In this document: in pieces, positions 21,698 to 31,578 of the stretch | Layout: each line of letters begins with the position of its first letter | Position numbering within the stretch: position 1 is the first letter of the stretch | Assembly: GCA_026394715.1 (NCBI GenBank) | Contig: JAPKXR010000230.1 | Coordinates: forward strand, 1-64,000 | Origin: Methanomicrobiales archaeon | GTDB lineage: Archaea > Halobacteriota > Methanomicrobia > Methanomicrobiales > Methanospirillaceae | Length of the DNA: 64,000 nt | Direction: 5' to 3' | The notes under the pieces: generated by a model | Told to the model about the DNA's origin: nothing | Seen by the model: the letters and a program-made list of their open reading frames with translations, nothing else | Database searches by the model: none | Program-made: the position numbers and the translations under genes

Positions 21698-21922
21698 ATG
21701 GAAAAACTGGAACCAACTGGAAAAAGTGAGACCTGCGAAGGAAGCAGTGATAATTTCCTTGCGAAGCAGTTCTCAAAATTCACCGAGATAAACAAAAAAT
21801 ATGCGAAACCACAAATTAAAATGACCCCCATGGTCAGGATAGCCCTGCTGGGGCTCAGGATATACTTAATTGTCCTGGTGCTGGTGCTGGTATACAAATT
21901 TTTCACATTAATCAGGGTATGA
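21698..21922 (+). CDS. Small single-TM protein between the Nramp-like and MgtE_N/CBS genes
   Basis: 74 aa; charged N-terminal half and one C-terminal hydrophobic helix (VRIALLGLRIYLIVLVLVLVYKFFTLI); tight operon spacing. Confidence 0.65.
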   Translation: MEKLEPTGKSETCEGSSDNFLAKQFSKFTEINKKYAKPQIKMTPMVRIALLGLRIYLIVLVLVLVYKFFTLIRV

Positions 21923-21928
21923 GGTGGA

Positions 21929-23212
21929 GTGATGGAAAACAACACAATACAAAACCGGAAAAAGGCAGAAGATGAGTATTTCCTCTCTCATGTTATTGGT
22001 GCCGCCGTGCGTTGGAACGGGAAAAAAATCGGGAAGCTCTCCGACTTTGTTATTGTTGAAACGGGAAAGATCCCTGAAGTGACCCACCTCTCTATCCAGC
22101 GACCTTTTGGTTATCCCTCCCTGGTTGTTCCGATGAGCCGGGTCCTCGCATTTTCAGGGAGGGAAATTATCCTCCGGATAGAATCTGTTGAATCGTATGA
22201 GGGTTCCCCCGAAGAATCTGCATTCCTCCTCAAAGACCATATTCTCGATAAAAAGGTCATCGATATCGAAGACAAGGAAGTAGAAGTAGTCTACGATATC
22301 CGTATCGTATACCGGAACGGCAGGATCTATGTTACCGATGTCGATGTAAGTCGCTATGGCCTTTTGCGCAGGATCGGGCTGAAATTTGTTGCGGACCTGA
22401 TCCACAACTTTTCCCCGGACCGCGAGGAACAGATGATCTCCTGGACATTTGTGCAACCCCTGCCAAACCCGATGGGGAGTTTTCGGGGAAACGTAAAATT
22501 AAATGTCCTGATGGAGACTCTCTCTGAAATCCATCCCGTTGACCTTGCGGATATCCTCGAGGAACTCGACAACGAGCAGCGGGTCATGATCTTTTCTGAA
22601 CTTGATACCCGTCAGGCGTCCGATACCCTCGAGGAGATCGATCCGAATGTCCAGCGTGAACTCGTATCTTCCATGAAAAGGGAACGGGTTGTCCAGCTGA
22701 TCGATGAGATGACCCCGGGGCAGGCCGCGGATATCCTGTCGGTACTACCCGCATCTGATGCCGAGGTGATTATCCTGGCACTGGACAAGGACAATGTAAA
22801 AAAGATCCGCGCCATCCTCGAAAAACAGGAAGAGACCATCACCGACTATGCAACATCCGGGTATATCCGGTTCCCCCCAGAGATAACTGCAGAACAGGCA
22901 ATAAACCAGTATGCAGCTGTTGCGAAGGGAAAGGACGTCATTATGTACCTTTATGTGCTTGACAGGGAAGAACGCCTGCTCGGGGTGATCGATATCAAAG
23001 AGCTTCTCCAGGCTGAGGATATGAAAAAAATCGGAGAGATCATGGTATTTGATTATATCAGCCTCAGTCCAGATAGCACACTAAAAGACGCCAGGCGTAT
23101 GTTTGACCGGTATGATTTCCGTGCTCTCCCTATTACCGATGAAGGAAAAAAGATGCTGGGGGTTGTCCCGTACCGGGATGTGATGAACCTGACTCATCAC
23201 TTTATTGAATGA
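21929..23212 (+). CDS. PRC-barrel + MgtE N-domain + CBS-pair protein, no membrane domain
   Basis: 427 aa; N-terminal PRC-like segments, helical LMETLSEIHPVDLADILEELDNEQRVMIFSELD...TPGQAADILSVLPASDAEVI (MgtE_N), two C-terminal CBS motifs; no TM stretch. Confidence 0.82.
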   Translation: MMENNTIQNRKKAEDEYFLSHVIGAAVRWNGKKIGKLSDFVIVETGKIPEVTHLSIQRPFGYPSLVVPMSRVLAFSGREIILRIESVESYEGSPEESAFLLKDHILDKKVIDIEDKEVEVVYDIRIVYRNGRIYVTDVDVSRYGLLRRIGLKFVADLIHNFSPDREEQMISWTFVQPLPNPMGSFRGNVKLNVLMETLSEIHPVDLADILEELDNEQRVMIFSELDTRQASDTLEEIDPNVQRELVSSMKRERVVQLIDEMTPGQAADILSVLPASDAEVIILALDKDNVKKIRAILEKQEETITDYATSGYIRFPPEITAEQAINQYAAVAKGKDVIMYLYVLDREERLLGVIDIKELLQAEDMKKIGEIMVFDYISLSPDSTLKDARRMFDRYDFRALPITDEGKKMLGVVPYRDVMNLTHHFIE

Positions 23213-23434
23213 TTGAGATCTCTGTAGATCCTGCCCATTTCTATATTCCCTGTGTAAAGTTTCGGATGATCTCTTTCACAACCCCATAAAATAAGTCTAT
23301 GTTTGTGAGTTTGCGATTATGCAAGTTCAGAAAAAGTATCTCCTTTTAATAACGATTTTTTCTGAATAATCATTCATTGTTTATTGTGTGTTGCAAAAAC
23401 AACAACACCCCCCTACCTTTATATACCGATACGT

Positions 23435-24145
23435 ATGACCTATGTTGATAATCTGGTATCTATGATTCAGAATATAATTGACGTGTTAACTCGTCCGGAT
23501 GCAATATTCCAAGAGAAGGTCAAGTCTGAAGAAGACCTGAAAATCCCTTTCCTGTTCGTTGCAATAGTAGGGATTATTAGTGCGTCGTACGGATACATGG
23601 TTGGTTCCCTGACAAGCAGGATGTTTGCCTCTGTAGGTGCCGGAATGGGCGAGATTGTTGCCGTATCAACGGTGATTGGTGCTTTTATCGGTATCATGGT
23701 TTTCTGGTTAATCGGGTCTGCAATATTTTACCTTATTTCAATGGTCTTCAAAGGAACGGGGGGTTATAATAGGACCCTTGAATTTGTCGGCTATGGGTTT
23801 ATACCCCAGATTTTTGGCAGCCTGCTAACGCTTATTATGGCGGTTTATTACCTTCCGATGGTCCAGGTTCCGGTCGTCAACTCATTTACGGACCCGGCGG
23901 TTATCCAGAATGCGGTTACCCGCCTGACGCACGATTCAGCAATGATGGAATTCACGAAAGTAAGTGCCGTAATCGCCATAATCTTTCTTATATGGAGCGC
24001 CAATATCTGGATTTACGCGATTAAATATTCCAGGAATCTGACGATAAAACATGCAGCCGTTACCATTCTGCTCCCGGTTATTATCTACATCATCTATACT
24101 CTGTTCATGACATTTGTGGGCGTTCCTGCCCCCGGAGGATACTAA
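23435..24145 (+). CDS. Yip1-family membrane protein
   Basis: MTYVDNLVSMIQNIIDVLTRPDAIFQ followed by several TM segments; preceded by TATA-like TTTATATA. Confidence 0.7.
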   Translation: MTYVDNLVSMIQNIIDVLTRPDAIFQEKVKSEEDLKIPFLFVAIVGIISASYGYMVGSLTSRMFASVGAGMGEIVAVSTVIGAFIGIMVFWLIGSAIFYLISMVFKGTGGYNRTLEFVGYGFIPQIFGSLLTLIMAVYYLPMVQVPVVNSFTDPAVIQNAVTRLTHDSAMMEFTKVSAVIAIIFLIWSANIWIYAIKYSRNLTIKHAAVTILLPVIIYIIYTLFMTFVGVPAPGGY

Positions 24146-25362
24146 TGAAAACGAACTTCCAGGAATTACTTTTACATGATAGGGGATTCCTGCTTAAAAT
24201 TTCTATTACACTGATTATTGTCTCTGCAATGGCATTCACTGCCCTTGCAGCCCCAACTGATACATCAGGATCAGCTACCACGACATTCCTTTCCCCTGCG
24301 TATACCCAGGTTACGGTGAGTGATCTAACCTTAGATCCCGGAACATTCGCTACCGGTGATGAAGGTACAATAACGGTTGTAGTCCAGAATACCGGTACCC
24401 AGAGTGTTACCATCCGGCGGGCGACTCTTTATGACAAGGATATCACCCTCGTATCCACGACCACCTATGACAGTGTCGGGTCTATTGGAGCAGGGAATAA
24501 AATGCCTTTCACCTTTACGGTGAAGGCAGACGTTCCTGAAGGTATTTATTACCCCGTATTCTCCCTTGAATTCCAGGATACGGGATATCTTCGCTATCCT
24601 GTCAAGTTAGAGGTGAAAAATTCTCCCGTAGTCCTTTCCATAACTGATAAGCCGGATACGTTTGTTGCAGGAAAAAAAAGTATTGTCACCTTATCATTGA
24701 GCAACCTCCGCACGAATGCGATAAAAAATGTTATTGTCTCGCCAAATGCCTCTGATATTGAGATTATACCCCAGAATATCGTGATAAATTCACTGGATCC
24801 CGGTCAGACCGTTAAACTCCCATTCAGTATTACCCCGAAAAGTCCGAACGATATTGACTTTGAAGCGGTTTACCTGAACGGTCCAAACATACACCAGGTC
24901 GGACTCATTCTTCCGATCCAGTTCAATAATGATAAAACTCAGGCGGACCCAGTTATCAGCAATATTGTTTCTGCACCTGATGGAAACCATATCAGGATTA
25001 CCGGGGATGTAACAAATTCAGGTCTCCAGGATGCGAAATCAGTGACCGTTGCTTCAGGAAGTCCTGCAATTCCGGTTGATCCGTTCAAAGTCTACGCAGT
25101 AGGTTTATTGAAACCGGACGATTTCTCAAGTTTTGAGCTGACGGTCAGTTCTGAAAGCCCGGATGAAGTCCCTGTTATCGTGAGCTACAAAGACCAGGAT
25201 GGCAATATGTATAGCCGAAGTATTGCTGCGGACATCTCCCTGGCGAAGACTCCCAAAAATAATAGTTCAATGTCGAATGCCCCATGGATTATTGTTGGCA
25301 TTATTGCTGTCATTGTCGTACTCGCTATCGGGTACCGTTATATCAGAACAAGAAAACCGTGA
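24145..25362 (+). CDS. Secreted/membrane-anchored CARDB/COG1361-like beta-sandwich protein
   Basis: Signal peptide-like N-terminus, NTGTQSVTIRRATLYD and similar repeats, C-terminal TM and basic tail. Confidence 0.75.
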   Translation: MKTNFQELLLHDRGFLLKISITLIIVSAMAFTALAAPTDTSGSATTTFLSPAYTQVTVSDLTLDPGTFATGDEGTITVVVQNTGTQSVTIRRATLYDKDITLVSTTTYDSVGSIGAGNKMPFTFTVKADVPEGIYYPVFSLEFQDTGYLRYPVKLEVKNSPVVLSITDKPDTFVAGKKSIVTLSLSNLRTNAIKNVIVSPNASDIEIIPQNIVINSLDPGQTVKLPFSITPKSPNDIDFEAVYLNGPNIHQVGLILPIQFNNDKTQADPVISNIVSAPDGNHIRITGDVTNSGLQDAKSVTVASGSPAIPVDPFKVYAVGLLKPDDFSSFELTVSSESPDEVPVIVSYKDQDGNMYSRSIAADISLAKTPKNNSSMSNAPWIIVGIIAVIVVLAIGYRYIRTRKP

Positions 25363-26051
25363 GGGGAATTTCTATTTCAGATGAACCTGTAATCCGATTG
25401 GTTGATGTCCGGAAGGTCTACAAGCTCAAGGCCGGGGATGTCACTGCACTCCAGGGGATCTCTTTTGATATACTGAAAGGTGAATTTGTGGCCATAATGG
25501 GGCCATCAGGTTCCGGAAAATCAACCCTTCTCAATCTGATCGGTTGCCTGGATGTGCCGACATCAGGTGAGCTGATCCTTGCCGGACGTAATGTCAAAGA
25601 AATGTCTGATGACGAACTGACCTTCTTAAGAAGAGACGAAATCGGGTTTATTTTCCAGAAGTTTAACCTGATATCATTACTTACTGCGTATGAAAATGCA
25701 GAATACCCGATCATCCTCAAGCAGGGTCATATGGATGAAGAAGGCAAAACCGCACGAATGATGAAACTGGTCGGGCTTGGCGATGACCTGATGACCCATA
25801 AACCAAGTGAGCTTTCCGGGGGGCAGCAGCAGCGTGTGGCAATAGCACGGGCACTCGTCAATGACCCGGCATTACTTCTCTGTGATGAACCAACGGGGAA
25901 CCTTGATTCCGTTACCGGGAGTCAGATTATGGATATTCTGAAAGGTCTTAACGAGCAGGGCCGGACGATTGTGATGGTCACCCATGACCCCAACATCGCA
26001 CGTTCTGCCCACAGGACTATCAATATTATTGACGGCAGAGTGGCGGCATGA
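25359..26051 (+). CDS. ABC transporter ATP-binding protein (MacB/LolD-like)
   Basis: [49 protein letters not shown] start overlaps the upstream stop (GTGA). Confidence 0.92.
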   Translation: MRGISISDEPVIRLVDVRKVYKLKAGDVTALQGISFDILKGEFVAIMGPSGSGKSTLLNLIGCLDVPTSGELILAGRNVKEMSDDELTFLRRDEIGFIFQKFNLISLLTAYENAEYPIILKQGHMDEEGKTARMMKLVGLGDDLMTHKPSELSGGQQQRVAIARALVNDPALLLCDEPTGNLDSVTGSQIMDILKGLNEQGRTIVMVTHDPNIARSAHRTINIIDGRVAA

Positions 26052-27253
26052 AAATCCGGAAAAATGTTTTCTTCCAGCTTGCCAGCAGGAATGTCAGGCT
26101 CAATTTCTCCCGGTCTCTTCTTGCGGCCCTCGGCATAATCATTGGTGTAGTTGCCATTACTACGATGGGAATACTTGGGGCCAATATCCAGCTCGCGGTC
26201 TCCTCTAATCTTTCGAGCAGTGCAAATTCAATAATTATTACTCCTGACACCGGTTCCCGTGGGGGTTTTGGTCCCCCTACGAGAGGGACGACAACTCTCC
26301 TGATCACTGATAACCAGGTCAGGGAGATTGAACAGGCGGCAGGGCATAATGTCGTCGTTCCCATTCATTCGGGGTCAGATCTCATCCAGGTCGGGACGAA
26401 AGATAAAACGCGTGTAACCATCTATGGCCTTGATCCCGAGAAAGTATCAAACTTTGTTGAGATTGCCGAGGGAAGCTCGTTACGTGGGGCATCAAGCGGT
26501 GTCCTTATCGGCTCAACCCTTGCGAAAGACCAGGACATCAAGGTGGGTACCCGGATAAAGGTAGGGGATGAGTCAACCGGGACGAACGAGGTGGTCAGGG
26601 TGGTAGGTATCCTGAAATCAAAGGGTTTTGGAATAGATCTCATGCCTGATAATGCTATCATCGCACCCGATCACTGGTACACATCAGTGTATGGAAACCA
26701 GGGTGAATATCAGCAGGTCGATATCCTGGTCCCATCGATCAAGGATATTCCCCCCATAAAGGACGCAATAGATAAAAAGATGAATAAAAAAGTCAAGGTG
26801 GTTAGTATTACTGATTCAGGGGCATTGCTCGAGACCATAAATGCTACAATCGGCCAGATAAGCACGTTCATCCTCCTGCTTGGCGGGATATCACTTCTCG
26901 TGGCATCGGTGAGTATTTTCAATGTCATGATGATGTCTGTTAAAGACCGGATCAATGAGATCGGTGTACTGAGAAGTATCGGGACTACCAAGTCAGAAAT
27001 ACGGAAAATGTTTATTTACGAGTCATTCATCATCGGTTCGATTGGGGCCGTTATCGGTGGACTGATTAGCTTTATCGGGGGGTACCTCCTTGTCCGGGTG
27101 ATCGGGACGACTAATTATTTCTTCACCCCCGCAAGTATCATGTATGTGCCGTACGGCATGGCAATAGGTATTGTTGTATGTCTTATTTCGGGCCTCTACC
27201 CGGCTGCAAAGGCCGCAAATCTGAATCCGATTGAGGCACTAAGGCACGACTGA
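26048..27253 (+). CDS. ABC transporter permease (MacB/FtsX family)
   Basis: MacB-like N-terminus, C-terminal FtsX-type TM region (VSIFNVMMMSVKDRINEIGVLRSIGTTKSEI). Confidence 0.9.
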   Translation: MKIRKNVFFQLASRNVRLNFSRSLLAALGIIIGVVAITTMGILGANIQLAVSSNLSSSANSIIITPDTGSRGGFGPPTRGTTTLLITDNQVREIEQAAGHNVVVPIHSGSDLIQVGTKDKTRVTIYGLDPEKVSNFVEIAEGSSLRGASSGVLIGSTLAKDQDIKVGTRIKVGDESTGTNEVVRVVGILKSKGFGIDLMPDNAIIAPDHWYTSVYGNQGEYQQVDILVPSIKDIPPIKDAIDKKMNKKVKVVSITDSGALLETINATIGQISTFILLLGGISLLVASVSIFNVMMMSVKDRINEIGVLRSIGTTKSEIRKMFIYESFIIGSIGAVIGGLISFIGGYLLVRVIGTTNYFFTPASIMYVPYGMAIGIVVCLISGLYPAAKAANLNPIEALRHD

Positions 27254-27335
27254 CATTTAAAGGACCCTTCCACGACCCGGTCTTCCTTACCGGGAATGTG
27301 GGAGTATCTCCACCATTAGGATCTCGTGGTAATGA

Positions 27336-27710
27336 ATGGAAGAACGACACAGGCAACGGAAATTTGAGGGGATGGTTATCCCTGCATTTATTCTGATTGG
27401 TATCGGTGCAGGTCTCCTCTTTGGCAGGCCGGATGTGGGTGCCGTTGTAGGGCTTGGTACAGGTTTTATCGCAATGGGAATTACAAAAATGATGAATTCT
27501 CCCAAAACGGGTATATCTTCAGTCACGACCGGGGCCACCTTCCCCCTCCTTATCGGCGGCCTCTTTATTATTGCCGGATTCGGCCTGGTATACTTCCCTG
27601 CGTTGATCTGGCCCTATTTTGGTGCCCTTGCGTTAATCTTTGCAGGGACCTGGCTCCTTTTCAGAGCTGCGGTGCACCGTGAAGTGGAAAAAACGGATGA
27701 AGTCGAATGA
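27336..27710 (+). CDS. Small multi-TM protein, unknown function
   Basis: 124 aa with several hydrophobic segments. Confidence 0.65.
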   Translation: MEERHRQRKFEGMVIPAFILIGIGAGLLFGRPDVGAVVGLGTGFIAMGITKMMNSPKTGISSVTTGATFPLLIGGLFIIAGFGLVYFPALIWPYFGALALIFAGTWLLFRAAVHREVEKTDEVE

Positions 27711-27761
27711 GACGGTAGTTTCAATCCAGGTCTTCAATAAACCGGGACCAGGAAGGAAGGA

Positions 27762-29114
27762 ATGAACCGACGGGGTGTATTTCAGAAGGAGCCCTGCCTG
27801 ACACAGCTCAACCCTTTTGATTTCTTTTCTGAACTCTTACGTGCTCATTCGGACCAGGTCATCCACATGGTCCTGTATTTTGACGGGAAATTAGACCTGG
27901 ACAGGATGCAACGGGCGGTTATGGGTGCCGTTTTAGCAGAACCTGTCTGTAACAGCCGGCTGGTGGAGGTGCATGACACCCTATGGTGGGAACTACGTTC
28001 AGATGTGCATCCCGGAGATTCCTTTTCGGTTATTGAAAAAAAAGACCTCGATTCCGCCCTGTCCTACACTCTGTCGAAATCCATTGATCCGTATGAAGGC
28101 CTCCAGATAAAGGTCTTTATCATACGACCCATTGATGGCGTGGGGGATGTCCTGGTGATCAATGCCAGCCATGTCGCAATGGATGGCCGTGGCCTGAAAG
28201 ATATCACCGGGTTGATCATGGAATTGTACCACCATTTAACGGGAGACCCCCCATTCATCACCGGTATAATACCGGTTGTATCAGGTGATTTACCATTGAT
28301 CTCCACGTTTCTGCCACCTGGAGCAGGACTTCCAGGGGATAAAGAATTCTCATCAGGAGGAGACCGGTGGACATTTCCGGTACAATCACGTGAGGTTCAC
28401 CAGAAGGCATATGCGGTTATGACGATTCCCTGTCCAAGGGTTGCGGCCATCCATGCAAAACGGGAGGAACTCGGGGTAACCGTGAATGATCTTATGCTTG
28501 CGGTTGTTGCGATGGCCTGTTCAAACCTGGGGGGTGGAATTGATCCGGTAGAATGTTCGTTCTTAACTACGATTGACCTGAGACGGTACCATCCGATCCC
28601 ATTGAGGTCAGTGACAAATTATTCAACCGCATTCGAAGTCAGAATTCCGGTAAAACCTCTCGATACGTTGTCCTCTATCTGCGGCGTTGTCCACGAAATA
28701 ATGGAAAACAAAAAGAACAACTGCCCGGGAATGAAAGATGCACTCGATGCCGAACGGTTATGGAACTCCGGTGTTTCTGCTGCCCGTGAGACCTTACGCA
28801 CCCGGGTAATGGATCCGAAAAATTACGAAAACCAGATCCCTATCGTTACAAACACAGGGATTATTGATTTTGACCTGGGAAATCATTGCCTCCCCCGCGT
28901 TAAAAAGGCTTGCATGCTGCCATGCCATGCTCCCACTCCTGCCATTTTTGTTGCCATTTCAACGTACAAGGATACCATGACCATCAGTTCAACTTTTCAT
29001 CGACCGGCTGTTGCGGATGGACAGGTGCGGGTATTCTTTGGCTGGATTAACCGGCTTCTTCCAGGGTATACAGTTTCGGATGACCGGGATTGGTTGCAAC
29101 TCATTCCGGGATGA
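27762..29114 (+). CDS. Condensation domain/acyltransferase-like protein
   Basis: 450 aa; NASHVAMDGRGLKDI resembles the HHxxxDG active-site motif of condensation-fold acyltransferases. Confidence 0.7.
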   Translation: MNRRGVFQKEPCLTQLNPFDFFSELLRAHSDQVIHMVLYFDGKLDLDRMQRAVMGAVLAEPVCNSRLVEVHDTLWWELRSDVHPGDSFSVIEKKDLDSALSYTLSKSIDPYEGLQIKVFIIRPIDGVGDVLVINASHVAMDGRGLKDITGLIMELYHHLTGDPPFITGIIPVVSGDLPLISTFLPPGAGLPGDKEFSSGGDRWTFPVQSREVHQKAYAVMTIPCPRVAAIHAKREELGVTVNDLMLAVVAMACSNLGGGIDPVECSFLTTIDLRRYHPIPLRSVTNYSTAFEVRIPVKPLDTLSSICGVVHEIMENKKNNCPGMKDALDAERLWNSGVSAARETLRTRVMDPKNYENQIPIVTNTGIIDFDLGNHCLPRVKKACMLPCHAPTPAIFVAISTYKDTMTISSTFHRPAVADGQVRVFFGWINRLLPGYTVSDDRDWLQLIPG

Positions 29115-29428
29115 ATTATTTTACACGATTGGACCGGAGGGTACCTCCCCGGGTTATCAGAAGACCATTTCAATTCCCAAAATTCGGGTGGTCCATTCCA
29201 AAGACCTGCTGGTCCCCACCAATGATAATGTGGTCACGCCGGTGTATTACGGTGGATAACCTGGTGGAGGGTATTGCTCACGGTATTACCGTCAGATAGG
29301 GCCCAATGGTGTGAAACGCCTATTGTCACTCTCCACATTTACTTCGAGAAAAAAAGCCATTTTGATGAGTTTCAAAGGAGAAGCCAATACGCCATGCAGG
29401 AAAATACTAGACAAATTTTGGTGTGGGA

Positions 29429-29764
29429 ATGACAAATATACTCATCCTTGGAATGACGGAATTTTTTATCGTCCTTTTCGCAGTCCTTGCTTACATGATC
29501 AAATACAAGGGACGGGTCGATATCATCGCAGGCTATGATGAAAAACAGGTCAGAAATAAATCAGGACTTGCAAATTTTGTTGGTAACAATCTCATCATCC
29601 TGGCGGTGAGTGCTCTTCTGGTATTTATCTTTGAGCTCCTGAACCTGTCGACTGAATTTCTTGCATTCCTCGTATTCGCCTCAGTTATTGTCCCTATTCT
29701 CGGGATAGGAACTTTTTTAGGCATGCGTAAGTACCTTGTAATTCCCACTCCTGCCTCTCCCTAA
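29429..29764 (+). CDS. DUF3784-like small membrane protein
   Basis: IAGYDEKQVRNKSGLANFVGNNLIILA plus TM segments; ORF 29423..29764. Confidence 0.65.
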   Translation: MTNILILGMTEFFIVLFAVLAYMIKYKGRVDIIAGYDEKQVRNKSGLANFVGNNLIILAVSALLVFIFELLNLSTEFLAFLVFASVIVPILGIGTFLGMRKYLVIPTPASP

Positions 29765-30225
29765 AAAAAGGGTCATTCATTTCAGATCCGGACATCAATT
29801 TAGTCCAATCCAACCCAAAGATAAATCCTGTCATATTCCGGCCTCATTATTCCAACAATAAGCAGGGTTTCGGCATTGCCCCGCCCTTTACTTCATCCCC
29901 TCCTGGAAGTGCCCTGAATTTCAGTCCTTACTGCTCGTATTTCTGCCTGTTTCCAGAAATACATGATTATTAGCCGTATTAATAAATAACCCCCCTATCT
30001 CCTTGGATCATCCGGATCCGGACCCATAATGGGTCTGGTTCATTTCACCATGCCGTTACCCGGTACATGGTATGACCTGGAATGGGAGCATTGACCTAGC
30101 TGGAATTCCGGTTCCGCATCCCCCTGCAAATTGTTAAGGGATCTATAAAGCTTCTATAAATGCTTATATTATTTTAAGGGGACTTCCGGGCACAGATATT
30201 AGAATACGTCTTATTTGCATTAAGC

Positions 30226-30543
30226 ATGTGGAGTCCCCAATATAAAATGAGGGGCATGACGTTGGGGTTACCGACCCTGAAACGAAAATGGTGTAATCTG
30301 GTATCTCTTTTCCATGTCAAAGGTCACCATCGGACGCGAAAGGTGGAGAAGGTGTTTCGTCCTGCTGGACAAAATACCCTTCATATTTATGTGAGAATCC
30401 GATGGACTGATTCTCAATGGTCAGAGAAGAATCCAAGGGAAAGAAAAGACATAAGCGTTGGTGAAGTTCTAAAAGCCTCGTTGGTTGTGTTCTGGAAGAT
30501 AGCGGACCTCTTCCCTGTGCAGATTATCCGTGTAGATGTGTAG
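30226..30543 (+). CDS. Doubtful hypothetical ORF in a gene-poor stretch
   Basis: 105 aa open frame only; no recognisable motif. Confidence 0.25.
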   Translation: MWSPQYKMRGMTLGLPTLKRKWCNLVSLFHVKGHHRTRKVEKVFRPAGQNTLHIYVRIRWTDSQWSEKNPRERKDISVGEVLKASLVVFWKIADLFPVQIIRVDV

Positions 30544-30750
30544 TGTTACCCAAGGATACCAGATATTTTTAGAAAATCTCTAATTCCCTTGGACCTTAAA
30601 ATAAGGGCATGGTTTTTTTGGAATTGATCAGAAATAAACGGTCCGTGTTTTGCGCTAAACAACCATAAAGACCAGGTTCTTTACCCGACATCCAAAAATT
30701 GGCAGGGATGAACCGTAATTGTTAACAACCCAAGCCATTAATATTCTGTC

Positions 30751-31353
30751 ATGCACGAATTGCTGGTAAACATTGATGATACTACCTACCAGCGAGTCAT
30801 CGAAGATGCCAGAATAAAAGGGATTGAACTCCACGACTGGATTGACCATGCAATGAATGACTTTCTTCTCCGGCGCCAGTCCGCGATAAAAGAGGTACCA
30901 GCATGCGAAAATGAGACCTGCTTACCCGGTGCAGTGCATGTACATGCTGAGGTCTATATCCCGCATCCCGGCGGGGCCTGTCATGGCATTGTTGAACAAC
31001 TGCAACGGCAGGTCAGAGATCTGGAGGTGGAGCGTGATAATCTGAAGGTACTCCTCGATCAAAAAAATGATCCTGAAGGTAAGGTCCCTGGGGATGAGAC
31101 CCGGATTTTTACCCTCCAGCGTGAGATCGAAAAAAATGCGTTTGATTTTGATGAAATGGAGGCGGCACTAGAGAGGCTCCGCCTGGAGAGAGACCGTTTA
31201 TTGACCGATCCAAAAGGTACGTCCAGGGTACAGCACATTGAAAATGAGATCGGGAAGCAGCAGTTCGAAGTGGAAAATTTCAGGGAAGAGATCGCAAAAC
31301 TCATGTCCACCCGTGATACGTTAAGGTTGGGACTCGCAAAAAAACGAAGATGA
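30751..31353 (+). CDS. Hypothetical protein: RHH-like N-terminus, Cys/His-rich segment, coiled-coil C-terminus
   Basis: 200 aa; MHELLVNIDDTTYQRVIEDARIKGIELHDWIDHAMNDFLLRR, then ACENETC...HVHAE...HPGGACHG, then long heptad-rich helix. Confidence 0.65.
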   Translation: MHELLVNIDDTTYQRVIEDARIKGIELHDWIDHAMNDFLLRRQSAIKEVPACENETCLPGAVHVHAEVYIPHPGGACHGIVEQLQRQVRDLEVERDNLKVLLDQKNDPEGKVPGDETRIFTLQREIEKNAFDFDEMEAALERLRLERDRLLTDPKGTSRVQHIENEIGKQQFEVENFREEIAKLMSTRDTLRLGLAKKRR

Positions 31354-31578
31354 AAAACCACTTCCAGCTCTATTTCAACTCAATGCATTTTTTTGGTATC
31401 GCCTGGTTTAACCCTCAATAAATAAATGGAAAACACCTACAATTTGGCATGAGAACTTCCCTGACCCCCATAAATTTAGGGCTCATAACGTCGTACTTAT
31501 GGGTGTTTTTTAAGGAGTTGTTCGCGTCGGACCTCTTGCCCGGATCAATTTGTATCTCCTCTTAACGAACAAATAGAC

